A stretch of DNA of 64,000 bases from Rhizobium bangladeshense (GTDB lineage Bacteria; Pseudomonadota; Alphaproteobacteria; Rhizobiales; Rhizobiaceae). Shown here one piece after another: positions 25,592-34,770 of the stretch. The DNA is taken from the NCBI RefSeq assembly GCF_001662075.1, contig NZ_LYPL01000014.1, positions 1-64,000 on the forward strand. The letters are read 5' to 3'. Position 1 is the first letter of the stretch; every line of letters begins with the position of its first letter. A program made the translations under genes and the position numbers. Under the pieces are notes generated by a model. That model searched no databases. It saw nothing but the letters and a program-made list of their open reading frames with translations, and was not told where the DNA came from.

Positions 25592-26563
25592 ATGGCAAAT
25601 TTCGCGCTCAAGGTCATCCGCCTGGGATTTTCGGTTCTGCAAGCGGTTTCTCCCCAGCTTGCGGGCAGAGTGGCGTTTCTGCTGTTCTGCCGCACGCCAT
25701 CGCAGCGTCCGAAGGGCGGCAAGGCGAAGGCGGCGCATGCGGCCGGTGCGGCACGGCTTGCAGGCGCCGAGCGTTTCGTCCTCAAGCTTTCCAGCGGCGC
25801 CAAAGCCCATGCCTACCGGCTGAACGGCGGGGCGCTGGGGAAGCGCAAGCGCTATCTCGTCACGCATGGCTGGGGTTCCAGTGCGGTCTATATGGCCGAT
25901 CTCGTTTCGACGTTGGCGGCAACGGGTGCCGAGGTCGTGGCGCTCGACTTTCCCGGTCACGGTCGTGCGCGCGGTCGCTTCCTGCATATGGGGCTTGCTG
26001 TCGAGGCGATCGCGGCGGCAGGGGAGCGGTTCGGCGCATTCGACGCCGCGATCGGCCATTCCTTCGGCGGTGCAGCGCTGATGGTCTCGGCCGCCGCCCT
26101 CCTGCCAGATGCGGCACCGGTCACTGGCGAGCGACTGGTGCTGATCGGCGCGCCCAGCGAGATGGCCTGGCTCTTCACCGACTTCGGCCGGCTGATCGGC
26201 CTTGGCGCCGCTGCGCAGGCGGCGCTGGAGAATGAGGTTCATCGTGTCACCGGACGGCGACTCGAGGATTTCGACGCCGGCAATACGGCAGGTACGACAT
26301 CGAGTTCGGTGCTCGTGATCCACGCGGAGGACGACAAGGAAGTGTCGTCGGCGCATGCCAGGCGTTATGGTACGGCGGGCAAGCGTGTACGGCTGTTCTG
26401 GGCGAACGGCTTTGGGCATCGGCGCATCGTCGGCGCGGCTCCAGTGCTTGGAGCAATCGCTGCCTTCCTGGAAGAGGAGGCGCACAAGGAGCTCGAATGC
26501 ATCAAAAAAGATGCGGAAATCATTCCGATTTTTGAGCTTCCGGCGCGGCGCGCGGCATTGTAG
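25592..26563 (+). CDS. Alpha/beta hydrolase
   Basis: The 323-residue alpha/beta hydrolase has the oxyanion-side segment THGWGSS (about residues 91-97), the fold strand VVALDFPGHGRARGR, the nucleophile elbow GHSFGGAAL with Ser near 153, and a likely catalytic His in NGFGHRRI near 275. An Asp in HAEDDKEV fits the acid position. The residues before 40 are hydrophobic but do not make a clear signal peptide. The start at 25592 has no strong ribosome-binding site. The substrate is unknown. Divergent MarR control suggests an inducible detoxification role. Confidence 0.82.
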   Translation: MANFALKVIRLGFSVLQAVSPQLAGRVAFLLFCRTPSQRPKGGKAKAAHAAGAARLAGAERFVLKLSSGAKAHAYRLNGGALGKRKRYLVTHGWGSSAVYMADLVSTLAATGAEVVALDFPGHGRARGRFLHMGLAVEAIAAAGERFGAFDAAIGHSFGGAALMVSAAALLPDAAPVTGERLVLIGAPSEMAWLFTDFGRLIGLGAAAQAALENEVHRVTGRRLEDFDAGNTAGTTSSSVLVIHAEDDKEVSSAHARRYGTAGKRVRLFWANGFGHRRIVGAAPVLGAIAAFLEEEAHKELECIKKDAEIIPIFELPARRAAL

Positions 26564-26599
26564 CGTTCGGCGCGAAGATCAAGCCGCGGCGGACGCCCC

Positions 26600-27211
26600 A
26601 TGAAAATAATCAGCAGCATCGAAGACCTCAATACGATCTATGGCGCAGGTCTGTCGCAGGCCTCGGTCGACAAGGTGACCAAGCGGTTGACGCCGCTTTA
26701 CCGCCAGATGATCGCGATCTCGCCTTTTGCCGCGCTTGCCACGGTCGGGCCGGAAGGGCTCGATTGCTCGCCGCGCGGCGATCTCGGCGGCGTGGTGCGC
26801 GTCATCGACGACGAGACGCTGCATCTGCCGGACTGGCGCGGCAACAACCGAGTCGATTCGCTCTCGAATATTGTGCGTGACCCGCGACTTGCGCTGATGT
26901 TCCTGATTCCCGGCTCGAACACGACGATGCGCATCAACGGCCGCGGTGTCGTTTCCAATGACGAGGCGCTGCTTTCAAGTTTCGAGATGGACGGCAAACA
27001 TCCGCGCACCGTCGTCGTCATCTCGATCGACGAAGTCTATTTCCAATGCGCGCGGGCCGTGATGCGGGCCGAACTCTGGAGCGCGGAACATTTCGCCGAT
27101 CCCGCAGGCCTGCCGACGCCGGGGCAGATGCTGAAGGCTGCCGTCAGCGATTTCGACCAGGAAACCTACGACCGGGAATGGCCCGGGCGCGCGGCAAAGA
27201 CGATGTGGTAA
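26600..27211 (+). CDS. Pyridoxamine 5'-phosphate oxidase-like FMN-binding protein
   Basis: The 203-residue protein has the PPOX split-barrel fold. FAALATVGPEGLDCSPRGD (about residues 43-61), LPDWRGNNRVDSLSNI and MRINGRGVV near 113 match the subgroup often annotated as MSMEG_1061-like. It probably binds a flavin and reduces a small molecule. True PNP oxidase activity is unlikely because the PdxH C-terminal motif is absent. It follows the hydrolase gene by 36 bp on the same strand, and they may form one unit. Confidence 0.82.
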   Translation: MKIISSIEDLNTIYGAGLSQASVDKVTKRLTPLYRQMIAISPFAALATVGPEGLDCSPRGDLGGVVRVIDDETLHLPDWRGNNRVDSLSNIVRDPRLALMFLIPGSNTTMRINGRGVVSNDEALLSSFEMDGKHPRTVVVISIDEVYFQCARAVMRAELWSAEHFADPAGLPTPGQMLKAAVSDFDQETYDREWPGRAAKTMW

Positions 27212-27236
27212 GACCGTTCACGGGCGATAACGTCCG

Positions 27237-28304
27237 TCAGGCCTTGTAGATCAACCAGCTCTTGCTGAAGTCCTTCTGCATCCCATCCTCGTAGACGACG
27301 ATGCAGTTGCGCCCGGCATTCTTGGCACCGTAAAGGGCGATGTCGGTCTTGCTGTAAAGCTCGCCGGCATCCTCGGCATTCGAGGCCATGCAGATGCCGA
27401 TCGAGACGGTGATCGGGCCGTAGTTCACGCGTGTGCGGGAGTTTTTGAACGGGGTGGTCTCCAGCGTGCGGCGGATGCGTTCGGCGATCGCCGTCACTTC
27501 CTCGGCTGTGTTGCCCTCGATGATGAGCGCGAATTCCTCGCCGCCCGCGCGGGCGACGAAAACGTCGCGCCGGACATTGCTGCGGATGACGGAGGCGACG
27601 GTGGCGAGGATCTTGTCGCCGACGGGATGGCCGTAGGTGTCGTTGATTTTCTTGAAATTGTCGATGTCGGCGAGCAGCAGGGCGGTCACCGGCCGCATGC
27701 CTGGACTGTTGAAAACGGCAGCAAGGCGGTCGTCGAAGGCGCGGCGGTTGGAAAGGCGCGTCAGCGAGTCGGTGTTGGCGATGCGCTTATATTCGTCGAG
27801 TTCCTTGCGGACCTGATCCATCTCCTGAGAGCGCTGGACGACATCCTCGACGGTGCGTTCGCCATGCGCCATGGTATCGCCAGTCGCCTGGCTTAAAAGC
27901 TCAATCGCGTTTTCGATCAGTTCGACGCTGGCATTGCTCTTGGAGGTGATGCGCTTGTGGGTCTCGCCGAGCAGTCTGGTATAGCTTTCGAGCGAGCTCT
28001 GCTCCTGCCTCAGGACTCGCAGCAAGCCGTCGAGTTCGCCTGATATGCGGGTATGGGCGTCGTCGAAGACCCGGGCCGGGCTCGTGTTGAAATATTGCGC
28101 GCCGAGCGCGTCGAGTTCGGCCTGTGTCGCATGGGCGCCGAGGGCCGCAAGTTCTCGGGTAAGGGCAGGATTGGAGCCGATATAGGCCTCGTAGAAGAGT
28201 TCGTAGTTACGGGGTATCGGGGCAACGCCCATCGAGCGCATGGCATAGGTGATCTGACCCGCGACATCGGGAACCTGCACCTTGGGCGCGACAGCCGTAT
28301 TCAT
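27237..28304 (-). CDS. Diguanylate cyclase (GGDEF domain)
   Basis: The 355-residue cytoplasmic protein has an N-terminal helical region (residues 10-175, no membrane segment) and a C-terminal GGDEF domain. Active-site residues are intact in ARAGGEEFALI, and DIDNFKKINDTYGHPVGD provides the metal site. The RxxD product-inhibition site expected five residues before GGEEF is not present in standard form (NVRRDVFVARA), so it may lack feedback inhibition. It should make cyclic di-GMP from two GTP. The N-terminal region shares YELFYEAYIG and similar blocks with other rhizobial cyclases. Confidence 0.9.
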   Translation of the reverse strand: MNTAVAPKVQVPDVAGQITYAMRSMGVAPIPRNYELFYEAYIGSNPALTRELAALGAHATQAELDALGAQYFNTSPARVFDDAHTRISGELDGLLRVLRQEQSSLESYTRLLGETHKRITSKSNASVELIENAIELLSQATGDTMAHGERTVEDVVQRSQEMDQVRKELDEYKRIANTDSLTRLSNRRAFDDRLAAVFNSPGMRPVTALLLADIDNFKKINDTYGHPVGDKILATVASVIRSNVRRDVFVARAGGEEFALIIEGNTAEEVTAIAERIRRTLETTPFKNSRTRVNYGPITVSIGICMASNAEDAGELYSKTDIALYGAKNAGRNCIVVYEDGMQKDFSKSWLIYKA

Positions 28305-28496
28305 CCGGCGATACTCCTCATATATTCATAGGCAATATTTTAGTTGTTAGCTTAAATTTCTTGGGAAAAGATTAAAGCGACATATACCAAAGATTACATA
28401 TGACAAGTTGCCGGTGGAGCAATACTTGGGGCAGGCCTATGATTTTTCATCAAAAAATGTATTTTTAGCGAGGCAATGCATACCCGTTGTGCGGGA

Positions 28497-28649
28497 ATGG
28501 TGTCTGAAAAACTTACAGTTCTTCTTGTGCTGGGGATCGTATTCATCTTGTCGACAGTTGGTTTTGGGCGCCGGCTATTTCAGAACGAGTATTTAGCAAC
28601 GATACTTCCTGACGGCCGACCCGGTCGCAGTCTGCAAATCCAGGCGTAA
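28497..28649 (+). CDS. Possible 50-residue single-span membrane protein
   Basis: An open frame of 50 codons starts with MVSEKLTVLLVLGIVFILST: one strong hydrophobic helix (about residues 6-21) followed by a basic, hydrophilic tail. I do not recognise it. It lies in a relatively AT-rich gap between the GGEEF gene and the fumarase gene. Its TAA is four bases before the ATG of a second small membrane ORF. A gcggga precedes the start. The tandem layout and the helix make it worth listing, but there is no homology evidence. Confidence 0.4.
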   Translation: MVSEKLTVLLVLGIVFILSTVGFGRRLFQNEYLATILPDGRPGRSLQIQA

Positions 28650-28653
28650 GATC

Positions 28654-28833
28654 ATGCGAAGGTCTCGTCACACTTCCTTCGCCATCGTGACCGTCGCCGC
28701 CATCGCCGCCGGCGCCTTACTGCTGGAGCATACCGGCTTCCTTGCCGGAGCTTTCCGTACGGAAATCCTGGCGAGGGTGGATGACGGCGATGTGGTGAAT
28801 GCTGCGGATATTGCGGGCGGAACAATGCGGTAG
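28654..28833 (+). CDS. Possible 59-residue membrane-anchored or secreted small protein
   Basis: An open frame of 59 codons starts MRRSRHTSFAIVTVAAIAAG, a basic N-terminus then a 16-18 residue hydrophobic helix, like a signal anchor, with an acidic tail ending GGTMR. Third-position GC is high, as in real genes of this window. It begins four bases after the stop of the 50-residue ORF and ends 33 bp before the fumarase stop on the other strand. No family is recognised. Confidence 0.5.
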   Translation: MRRSRHTSFAIVTVAAIAAGALLLEHTGFLAGAFRTEILARVDDGDVVNAADIAGGTMR

Positions 28834-28866
28834 AAAGTCCGCCCGCGGCCATCGAGCCTGCCGCAA

Positions 28867-30474
28867 TCACCCCAGGTTCAATTCCTGGAAGAAATCATTG
28901 CCCTTGTCGTCGATGACGATGAAGGCGGGGAAGTCTTCGACCTCGATCTTCCAGACCGCTTCCATGCCGAGTTCGGGATATTCGAACACTTCGACCTTGC
29001 GGATACAGTCCTGTGCGAGGCGGGCGGCGGGGCCGCCGATCGAGCCGAGATAGAAGCCGCCGTGTTTCTTGCAAGCCTCGCGCACGGCGCGCGAGCGATT
29101 GCCCTTGGCGAGCATCACCATCGAGCCGCCAAAGGACTGGAACTGATCGACGTAACTGTCCATGCGGCCGGCCGTCGTCGGGCCGAAGGAGCCGGAGGCG
29201 TAGCCGGCCGGCGTCTTGGCCGGGCCGGCGTAGTAGACCGGGTGGTTTTTCAGGTAATCAGGCATGCCTTCGCCCTTTTCCAGCCGTTCGCGGATTTTGG
29301 CGTGGGCGAGGTCGCGGGCGACGATGATCGTCCCGGTCAAGGACAGACGCGTCTTGACCGGATGCCGCGACAGTTCGGCAAGCACCTCGGCCATCGGCCG
29401 GTTGAGGTCGACGCGGACGGTCGATTCCGACAGTTTCGCCTCGTCGATCTCGGGCATGTATTTCGACGGATCGGTTTCCAGCTGTTCGATGAAGATGCCG
29501 TCGCGGGTGATCTTGCCCTTGGCCTGGCGGTCGGCGGAACAGGAGACGCCGAGGCCGATCGGCAGCGAGGCGCCGTGGCGGGGCAGGCGGATGACACGCA
29601 CGTCATGACAGAAATACTTGCCGCCGAACTGGGCGCCGACGCCCATCTGCTGCGTCAGCTTGTGGATTTCCTTTTCCATCTCGAGGTCGCGGAAGGCGTG
29701 GCCGCTTTCGGAACCTTCAGTCGGCAGCTCGTCGAGATAGCGGGTCGAGGCGAGCTTGACCGTTTTCAGGTTCATCTCGGCCGAAGTGCCGCCGATGACG
29801 ATCGCCAGATGATAGGGTGGACAGGCCGCCGTACCCAACGTCAGGATCTTCTCCTTGAGGAAGTCGATCATCCTATCATGCGTCAGGAGCGAGGGCGTGC
29901 CTTGATAGAGGAAGGTCTTGTTGGCCGAGCCGCCGCCCTTGGCGACGAAGAGGAATTCATAAGCGTCGGTGCCTTCCTCATAAATGTCGATCTGGGCCGG
30001 CAGGTTGTTCCTGGTGTTCTTCTCCTCGAACATCTTCACCGGCGCGAGCTGCGAATAACGCAGGTTCTTCTTCTCATAGGCATCCATGACGCCACGGGCG
30101 AGTGCGGCGGAATCCCCGCCCTCGGTCCAAACCCTGCGGCCCTTTTTGCCCATGATGATCGCCGTGCCGGTATCCTGGCACATCGGCAACACGCCGCCGG
30201 CGGCGATATTGGCATTCTTCAAGAGGTCGTAGGCGACGAAGCGGTCATTGTCGGTCGCTTCGGGGTCGTCGAGAATCGAGGCGAGCTGCTTTAGATGGCC
30301 GGGGCGCAGCAGGTGGTTGATGTCGGCAAAGGCGGTTTCGGCGAGTAGGCGGATGCCTTCCGGCTCGACGGTCAGGATCTCCTGACCCTTGAAGCTATCG
30401 ACCGACACATGATCGCTGCTGATCTTGCGATAGGGGGTGGCATCCTTGCCGAGGGGAAAGAGATCGTCAGCCAT
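28867..30474 (-). CDS. fumA: Fumarate hydratase class I (iron-sulfur type)
   Basis: The 535-residue protein is a single-chain [4Fe-4S] fumarase that interconverts fumarate and malate in the TCA cycle. Cluster cysteines are visible in LPMCQDTGTA (Cys 99), TAACPPYH (near 219) and GVSCSADRQ (near 313). The C-terminal beta domain has TPAGYASGSFGPTTAGRMD. Length matches the family. It is oxygen-sensitive by family knowledge. The oxygen-stable class II enzyme is encoded 2.5 kb away at 32975-34366. Confidence 0.93.
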   Translation of the reverse strand: MADDLFPLGKDATPYRKISSDHVSVDSFKGQEILTVEPEGIRLLAETAFADINHLLRPGHLKQLASILDDPEATDNDRFVAYDLLKNANIAAGGVLPMCQDTGTAIIMGKKGRRVWTEGGDSAALARGVMDAYEKKNLRYSQLAPVKMFEEKNTRNNLPAQIDIYEEGTDAYEFLFVAKGGGSANKTFLYQGTPSLLTHDRMIDFLKEKILTLGTAACPPYHLAIVIGGTSAEMNLKTVKLASTRYLDELPTEGSESGHAFRDLEMEKEIHKLTQQMGVGAQFGGKYFCHDVRVIRLPRHGASLPIGLGVSCSADRQAKGKITRDGIFIEQLETDPSKYMPEIDEAKLSESTVRVDLNRPMAEVLAELSRHPVKTRLSLTGTIIVARDLAHAKIRERLEKGEGMPDYLKNHPVYYAGPAKTPAGYASGSFGPTTAGRMDSYVDQFQSFGGSMVMLAKGNRSRAVREACKKHGGFYLGSIGGPAARLAQDCIRKVEVFEYPELGMEAVWKIEVEDFPAFIVIDDKGNDFFQELNLG

Positions 30475-30689
30475 CGAAGTGACCTTTCTGGTGGGCGCGT
30501 CGCTAAATTGGAACCGGTCTAAATCTCCTGTCGGGCAAAAGCAATTAGGATGCGGCGAGAGTTCGGCGGGTGCGCCATGCGCAGTGGACGGGGGCGAGGC
30601 GGCGACCGCCGCGACACAACACGACTTCAGTTGCCTTCGGTTCGGAGCCAGTCCATATTCCCGGTCGCGTTAACTTGCAGGAGCTTCCG

Positions 30690-31517
30690 ATGACGAACGC
30701 AAAGCCAACTGCTAACGACGACCTCTTCATTTCTTTCGAACATGATCCGATCAGAGGGAACCTGCTCGATAACGACAGCGATCCTGAGGGCGCGCCTCTC
30801 TATCTTCGCTTTTTCGACGGTGTCCGCGTCGATGCGAAACAGGGACCGACGCAGGAGACGATCATACAGGGGAAGTACGGGACTTTCACCGTGCGACCCG
30901 ATGGTCATTTTACCTACGAGCTGGATTACACGCTCGACGTGGTGAAGAACCTGCGGGCGCACGAACAACTGATTGAAGAGATCCGCTACAAGATCTCGGA
31001 TGGCGCGGGGGGGACGGATGTCGGCATTTTGACCCAGGCGATCGACGGCGTCAACGAGGAGGACAAGTACCATGAGGTCCTGGATTTCGACGATATGGGC
31101 GTCTTATCGAGGGCAGATAATTTCTCCCTTCCCAATTACCGGGGCTTTGCGCTCTCCGTGAATGGCAGCCAAGACGTGACGCTTCTGAACGGCATCGTCT
31201 ATGATACCATTCCTGGTGTCGACGCCATTACCGAGGACGGTTTCAGCGATACCGTACTATCCCCGGGTTCTGCGCCCGTAACCCTGAAAATGGTCGATGG
31301 CGCGGAGTTCACCTTTCAGAGCGTCTCGATCGCTGAGGTGTCCGCATCGCCCTTTCACCTGACGCTCACTGCCCTGAACAACGGCCAGATTGTCTATCAG
31401 CAGGAGCTTGAGGTCACCGGTCCCAGTCTCGAGGTCAATATCGAAGACATCGAAGAAATCCGTTTCGATTTCATGGGCAATTCGGTCGTAATGGACAATA
31501 TTTCGCTGCTGGTATGA
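30690..31517 (+). CDS. VCBS/cadherin-like repeat protein
   Basis: The 275-residue acidic protein starts, after aggag, with KPTANDDLFISFEHDPIRGN and LLDNDSDPEGAPL. Residues about 40-115 form one VCBS-like unit with GKYGTFTVRPDGHFTYEL and IRYKISDGAGGTDVG. Asp and Gly content and DxDxD-like runs suggest calcium binding. The second half (about 125-275) is not recognised and ends VVMDNISLLV. There is no Sec signal, so type I secretion is plausible, as for rhizobial Rap adhesins; this is an inference. A cell-surface or matrix role is possible. Confidence 0.7.
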   Translation: MTNAKPTANDDLFISFEHDPIRGNLLDNDSDPEGAPLYLRFFDGVRVDAKQGPTQETIIQGKYGTFTVRPDGHFTYELDYTLDVVKNLRAHEQLIEEIRYKISDGAGGTDVGILTQAIDGVNEEDKYHEVLDFDDMGVLSRADNFSLPNYRGFALSVNGSQDVTLLNGIVYDTIPGVDAITEDGFSDTVLSPGSAPVTLKMVDGAEFTFQSVSIAEVSASPFHLTLTALNNGQIVYQQELEVTGPSLEVNIEDIEEIRFDFMGNSVVMDNISLLV

Positions 31518-31755
31518 GGGCTGGTCAGTTGCTCTTACCGCGTCGCGCTTTGGCCCGTTCTGTCTCATTTATTGCATTGACGAGGCCGAAGTCTCGGCAT
31601 CGCGGCGGCGGTGCTCTCGCAGCGCCGGCGGCGTGCACGGCCATCCATGGGCGACAAAGCGTATCCGGTTGATAGCGCGCTATTTAAGTTTTCGAAACTT
31701 TGATTGAATGTACAACTCTCTCGTGTCATGTTGCGACGCACAAAGCGAGGAGCTC

Positions 31756-32796
31756 ATGGTTTATTCTATACAATACCTCCGTGCTGTTGCGGCGATCGCG
31801 GTCACGATCTTTCATGTTGCGTTCATTTTTGGTTGGAATTTTGTTCCGCTGGCAGCTGGCGTAGACCTGTTTTTCATAATCAGCGGCTTCATCATGTGGA
31901 CTATTTCGGCCGCGAGACCGACCGCGCCGTTGCAGTTCATCCGAAACCGCGTTCAGCGGGTTTTGCCCATCTATTGGATCTGCACTCTGCTATTTGTGGT
32001 TGCAGCTACCGTCTCACCCAAGAATTACGACAATGCCGCCTTTAACGCGGCTGATATCATCCGGTCACTGCTGTTTGTCCCCTATGCAGACGGCACCGGT
32101 GTCGTTCAGCCGGTTCTCGTTCCAGGTTGGACGCTGAATTATGAGATGTTCTTTTATACCGCATTTTGCCTTGTCCTGTTCTTGAAAGGAAGAACGCAGC
32201 GTCTTCTGGCGATAACGGGTTTTCTTATGCTGTGCGTGGCAATCGGCCTGTTTGCGCCAGTGACCCCATATTCTATCGTTTACGCATCGCCGCTGTTGCT
32301 GGAGTTTCTGGCCGGCGTTGTCATCGCATTCGTTATGTCGAGAGCCGACGTCGCGTCACCCAGACTGTCGGTGGCATTGATGGTACTGGGACTCGTGTCC
32401 ATCGTCGCTTCCTCCTTCCTTGACAAGCCACACGGTTTCGTTCGGGTTCTCGTATGGGGCGTTCCGTCGGTCCTTATCGTCCTGGGTGCCCTGGTCGCCG
32501 AACGTGCAAGCCTTTTTCCGAAATTGACATGGTTGAAGATATTGGGGGATTCGTCCTACTCGCTCTACCTGACTCATATGATTGCGATTGGTGTGGCAAA
32601 GCTCGCCATCTATATTGCCGGGGTGGAACGCTGGACGGCGCCGCTTGCCCTTCGAATTCCATTGCTCGTGGTCACGACGATATTCTGCGTTTCTGTTGGA
32701 CTCGCCTTTTACTTCTGCGTCGAAAAGAAGATTGCGCAGTTTCTCAAACGGTTGGAGAGGGGCAGAAGGGCGGCTTCATACATGCCTGCTGAATAA
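31756..32796 (+). CDS. Acyltransferase 3 family membrane protein (ExoZ-like)
   Basis: The 346-residue inner-membrane protein has about ten hydrophobic helices. It begins MVYSIQYLRAVAAIAVTIFH, with the catalytic His of the acyltransferase-3 family near residue 20, and GVDLFFIISGFIMW near 36-49. The pattern is like ExoZ, which acetylates succinoglycan sugars, so transfer of acetyl groups to an exported polysaccharide is likely. An upstream ATG at 31708 exists, but gaggag before 31756 favours this start. Base composition is clearly less GC-rich than its neighbours, which hints at transfer. Confidence 0.82.
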   Translation: MVYSIQYLRAVAAIAVTIFHVAFIFGWNFVPLAAGVDLFFIISGFIMWTISAARPTAPLQFIRNRVQRVLPIYWICTLLFVVAATVSPKNYDNAAFNAADIIRSLLFVPYADGTGVVQPVLVPGWTLNYEMFFYTAFCLVLFLKGRTQRLLAITGFLMLCVAIGLFAPVTPYSIVYASPLLLEFLAGVVIAFVMSRADVASPRLSVALMVLGLVSIVASSFLDKPHGFVRVLVWGVPSVLIVLGALVAERASLFPKLTWLKILGDSSYSLYLTHMIAIGVAKLAIYIAGVERWTAPLALRIPLLVVTTIFCVSVGLAFYFCVEKKIAQFLKRLERGRRAASYMPAE

Positions 32797-32974
32797 GTCG
32801 GGGCTGCGTCGGAGCTTATTTCAGCATTCAGACATCAAGGCCGGGCGTTCTCTGCGCGCCATGCGTAGAGTGTCCGGGGAATTCACGCGGGTTCCCGCCA
32901 AAGCAGGATGGAAGAGCGGGTCGAACCTGTGGCTCAACCCGACACTGTTCGCGGGCGGGATAGGAAACGCCGGC

Positions 32975-34366
32975 TTATTTCGGGCCGATCATCGTTTCCG
33001 GGCGGACGATGGCGTCGTAGTCCTCGGCGGAGACGAGGCCGCTGGCGAGCGCTTCCTCCTTCAGCGTCGTGCCGTTCTTGTGGGCAGTCTTGGCGATCTT
33101 GGCGGCCGCGTCGTAGCCGATCTTCGGGGCAAGTGCCGTCACCAGCATCAGCGAGCGCTCGAGGCCGGCCTTGATGTTGTCCTCGCGCGCCTCGATGCCG
33201 ACGACGCAATTGTCGGTGAAGGAGACGGCGGCGTCGGCAAGCAGCTGTACCGACTGCAGGAAATTATAGGCCATCATCGGATTGTAGACGTTGAGCTCGA
33301 AATGGCCTTGGCTATCGGCAAACGTCAGGGCGGCGTGATTGCCGAAGATGTGGATGCAGACCTGTGTCAGCGCCTCGCATTGGGTCGGGTTGACCTTGCC
33401 GGGCATGATCGAGGAGCCGGGCTCGTTTTCCGGCAGCGCCAGTTCGCCGAGACCGGCGCGCGGGCCGGAGCCAAGGAGGCGAATGTCGTTGGCGATCTTG
33501 AAGAGGGCGGCTGCTGCGGCATTGATGGCGCCATGGGAAAAGACCATGCTGTCATGCGAGGCAAGCGCCTCGAACTTGTTCGGCGCGGTGACGAAGGGCA
33601 TGTCGGTGATTGCGGCAATCTCTTCGGCCACCTTCTCGGCAAAGCCCACCGGCGCGTTGAGGCCGGTGCCGACGGCGGTGCCGCCCTGAGCGAGTTCGCA
33701 GAGGCCGGGCAGGGTCATTTCGATGCGCTTGATGGCGGAGCCGACCTGGGCGGCATAACCTGAAAACTCCTGGCCGAGCGTCAGCGGCGTTGCATCCTGG
33801 GTATGGGTCCGGCCGATCTTGATGATGTGGCTGAACTCGGTGACCTTCATATCGAGGGCCGCATGCAGATGCTTGAGGGCCGGCAGCAGGTGATGGGCGA
33901 TCCGTTCGGCGCAGGCGATGTGCATGGCCGTCGGATAGGTGTCGTTGGACGACTGGCTCATATTGACGTGATCGTTCGGGTGCACCGGCTTCTTGGAACC
34001 CATGACGCCGCCGAGCATTTCTATGGCACGATTGGCGATGACTTCGTTGGCATTCATGTTCGACTGCGTGCCGGAGCCGGTCTGCCAGACGACCAGCGGA
34101 AAATGGTCGTCGAGCTTGCCGTCGATCACTTCCTGGGCCGCATCAACGATGGCTTTGCCGAGGCCAGGATCGAGCTGGCCAAGCGCCATGTTGGCGCGTG
34201 CCGCGGCCTGCTTGACGATGCCGAGTGCGCGCACGATCGAGAGCGGCTGCTTTTCCCAGCCGATCTTGAAATTGCCGAGCGAACGCTCGGCCTGGGCGCC
34301 CCAATATCGGTCGGCGGCGACGTCGATGGGGCCAAAAGTATCGGTTTCGGTGCGGGTTGCGGTCAT
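32975..34366 (-). CDS. fumC: Fumarate hydratase class II
   Basis: The 463-residue homotetrameric fumarase needs no metal. The family signature GSSIMPGKVNPT is present near residue 315, with HPNDHVNMSQSSNDTYPTA near 130 and GRTHTQDATPLTLGQE near 188. The catalytic Ser lies in the signature loop. The start at 34366 is preceded by aggaagg; a Met seven codons further up is inside this site. It has its own promoter in the 404-bp gap. A class I fumarase lies at 28867-30474. Confidence 0.95.
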   Translation of the reverse strand: MTATRTETDTFGPIDVAADRYWGAQAERSLGNFKIGWEKQPLSIVRALGIVKQAAARANMALGQLDPGLGKAIVDAAQEVIDGKLDDHFPLVVWQTGSGTQSNMNANEVIANRAIEMLGGVMGSKKPVHPNDHVNMSQSSNDTYPTAMHIACAERIAHHLLPALKHLHAALDMKVTEFSHIIKIGRTHTQDATPLTLGQEFSGYAAQVGSAIKRIEMTLPGLCELAQGGTAVGTGLNAPVGFAEKVAEEIAAITDMPFVTAPNKFEALASHDSMVFSHGAINAAAAALFKIANDIRLLGSGPRAGLGELALPENEPGSSIMPGKVNPTQCEALTQVCIHIFGNHAALTFADSQGHFELNVYNPMMAYNFLQSVQLLADAAVSFTDNCVVGIEAREDNIKAGLERSLMLVTALAPKIGYDAAAKIAKTAHKNGTTLKEEALASGLVSAEDYDAIVRPETMIGPK

Positions 34367-34770
34367 TGGGGTTCGCCTTCCTGTCACATGCTGTTTCGGG
34401 CAGCTTCGAAAGATGAGGTCTTATAGGTTGGAAACCAGATCAAGAAAACCGGATGCCGTGCGAAATATTGAAAATGCCAGTCAGGTTTGCGCTGGCTGGT
34501 GGCCGTGCCTTTTCGGCCACTTTGAAAATATTATGCATCGGCGGGTTTTTGCCGCACTGGTCTGGCGGCAGAAATTCGGTAAAAAATTAACTAATAATTT
34601 CATAATTTTGTGTGAACTGCTGCGCGGCGCCGTGCAGAATTTCCGTCACAGAGAATTCAGTCCGCCGGCGCTGGCGGCTAAGGCCGGTTTCTGATCAATG
34701 AGGCCCTACGCTGCGTGGAGTTTAGCGGGATTTGAGCTGAGAACAGCATGACATCGGGACTGGAATATAT
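34367..34770. other. 404-bp intergenic region between fumC and L,D-transpeptidase
   Basis: There is no coding-like frame. A hairpin gtggccg/cggccac (34499-34505 with 34514-34520) sits between two AT-rich stretches that both carry gaaaat-type sequence. A very AT-rich segment at about 34575-34610 could hold promoter elements of the divergent genes. I could not fix a -35/-10 pair or an RNA gene. Confidence 0.5.

Noticed and set aside
29062..30294. A 410-codon plus-strand frame
   Set aside because: Antisense to the class I fumarase; no domain or ribosome-binding site.
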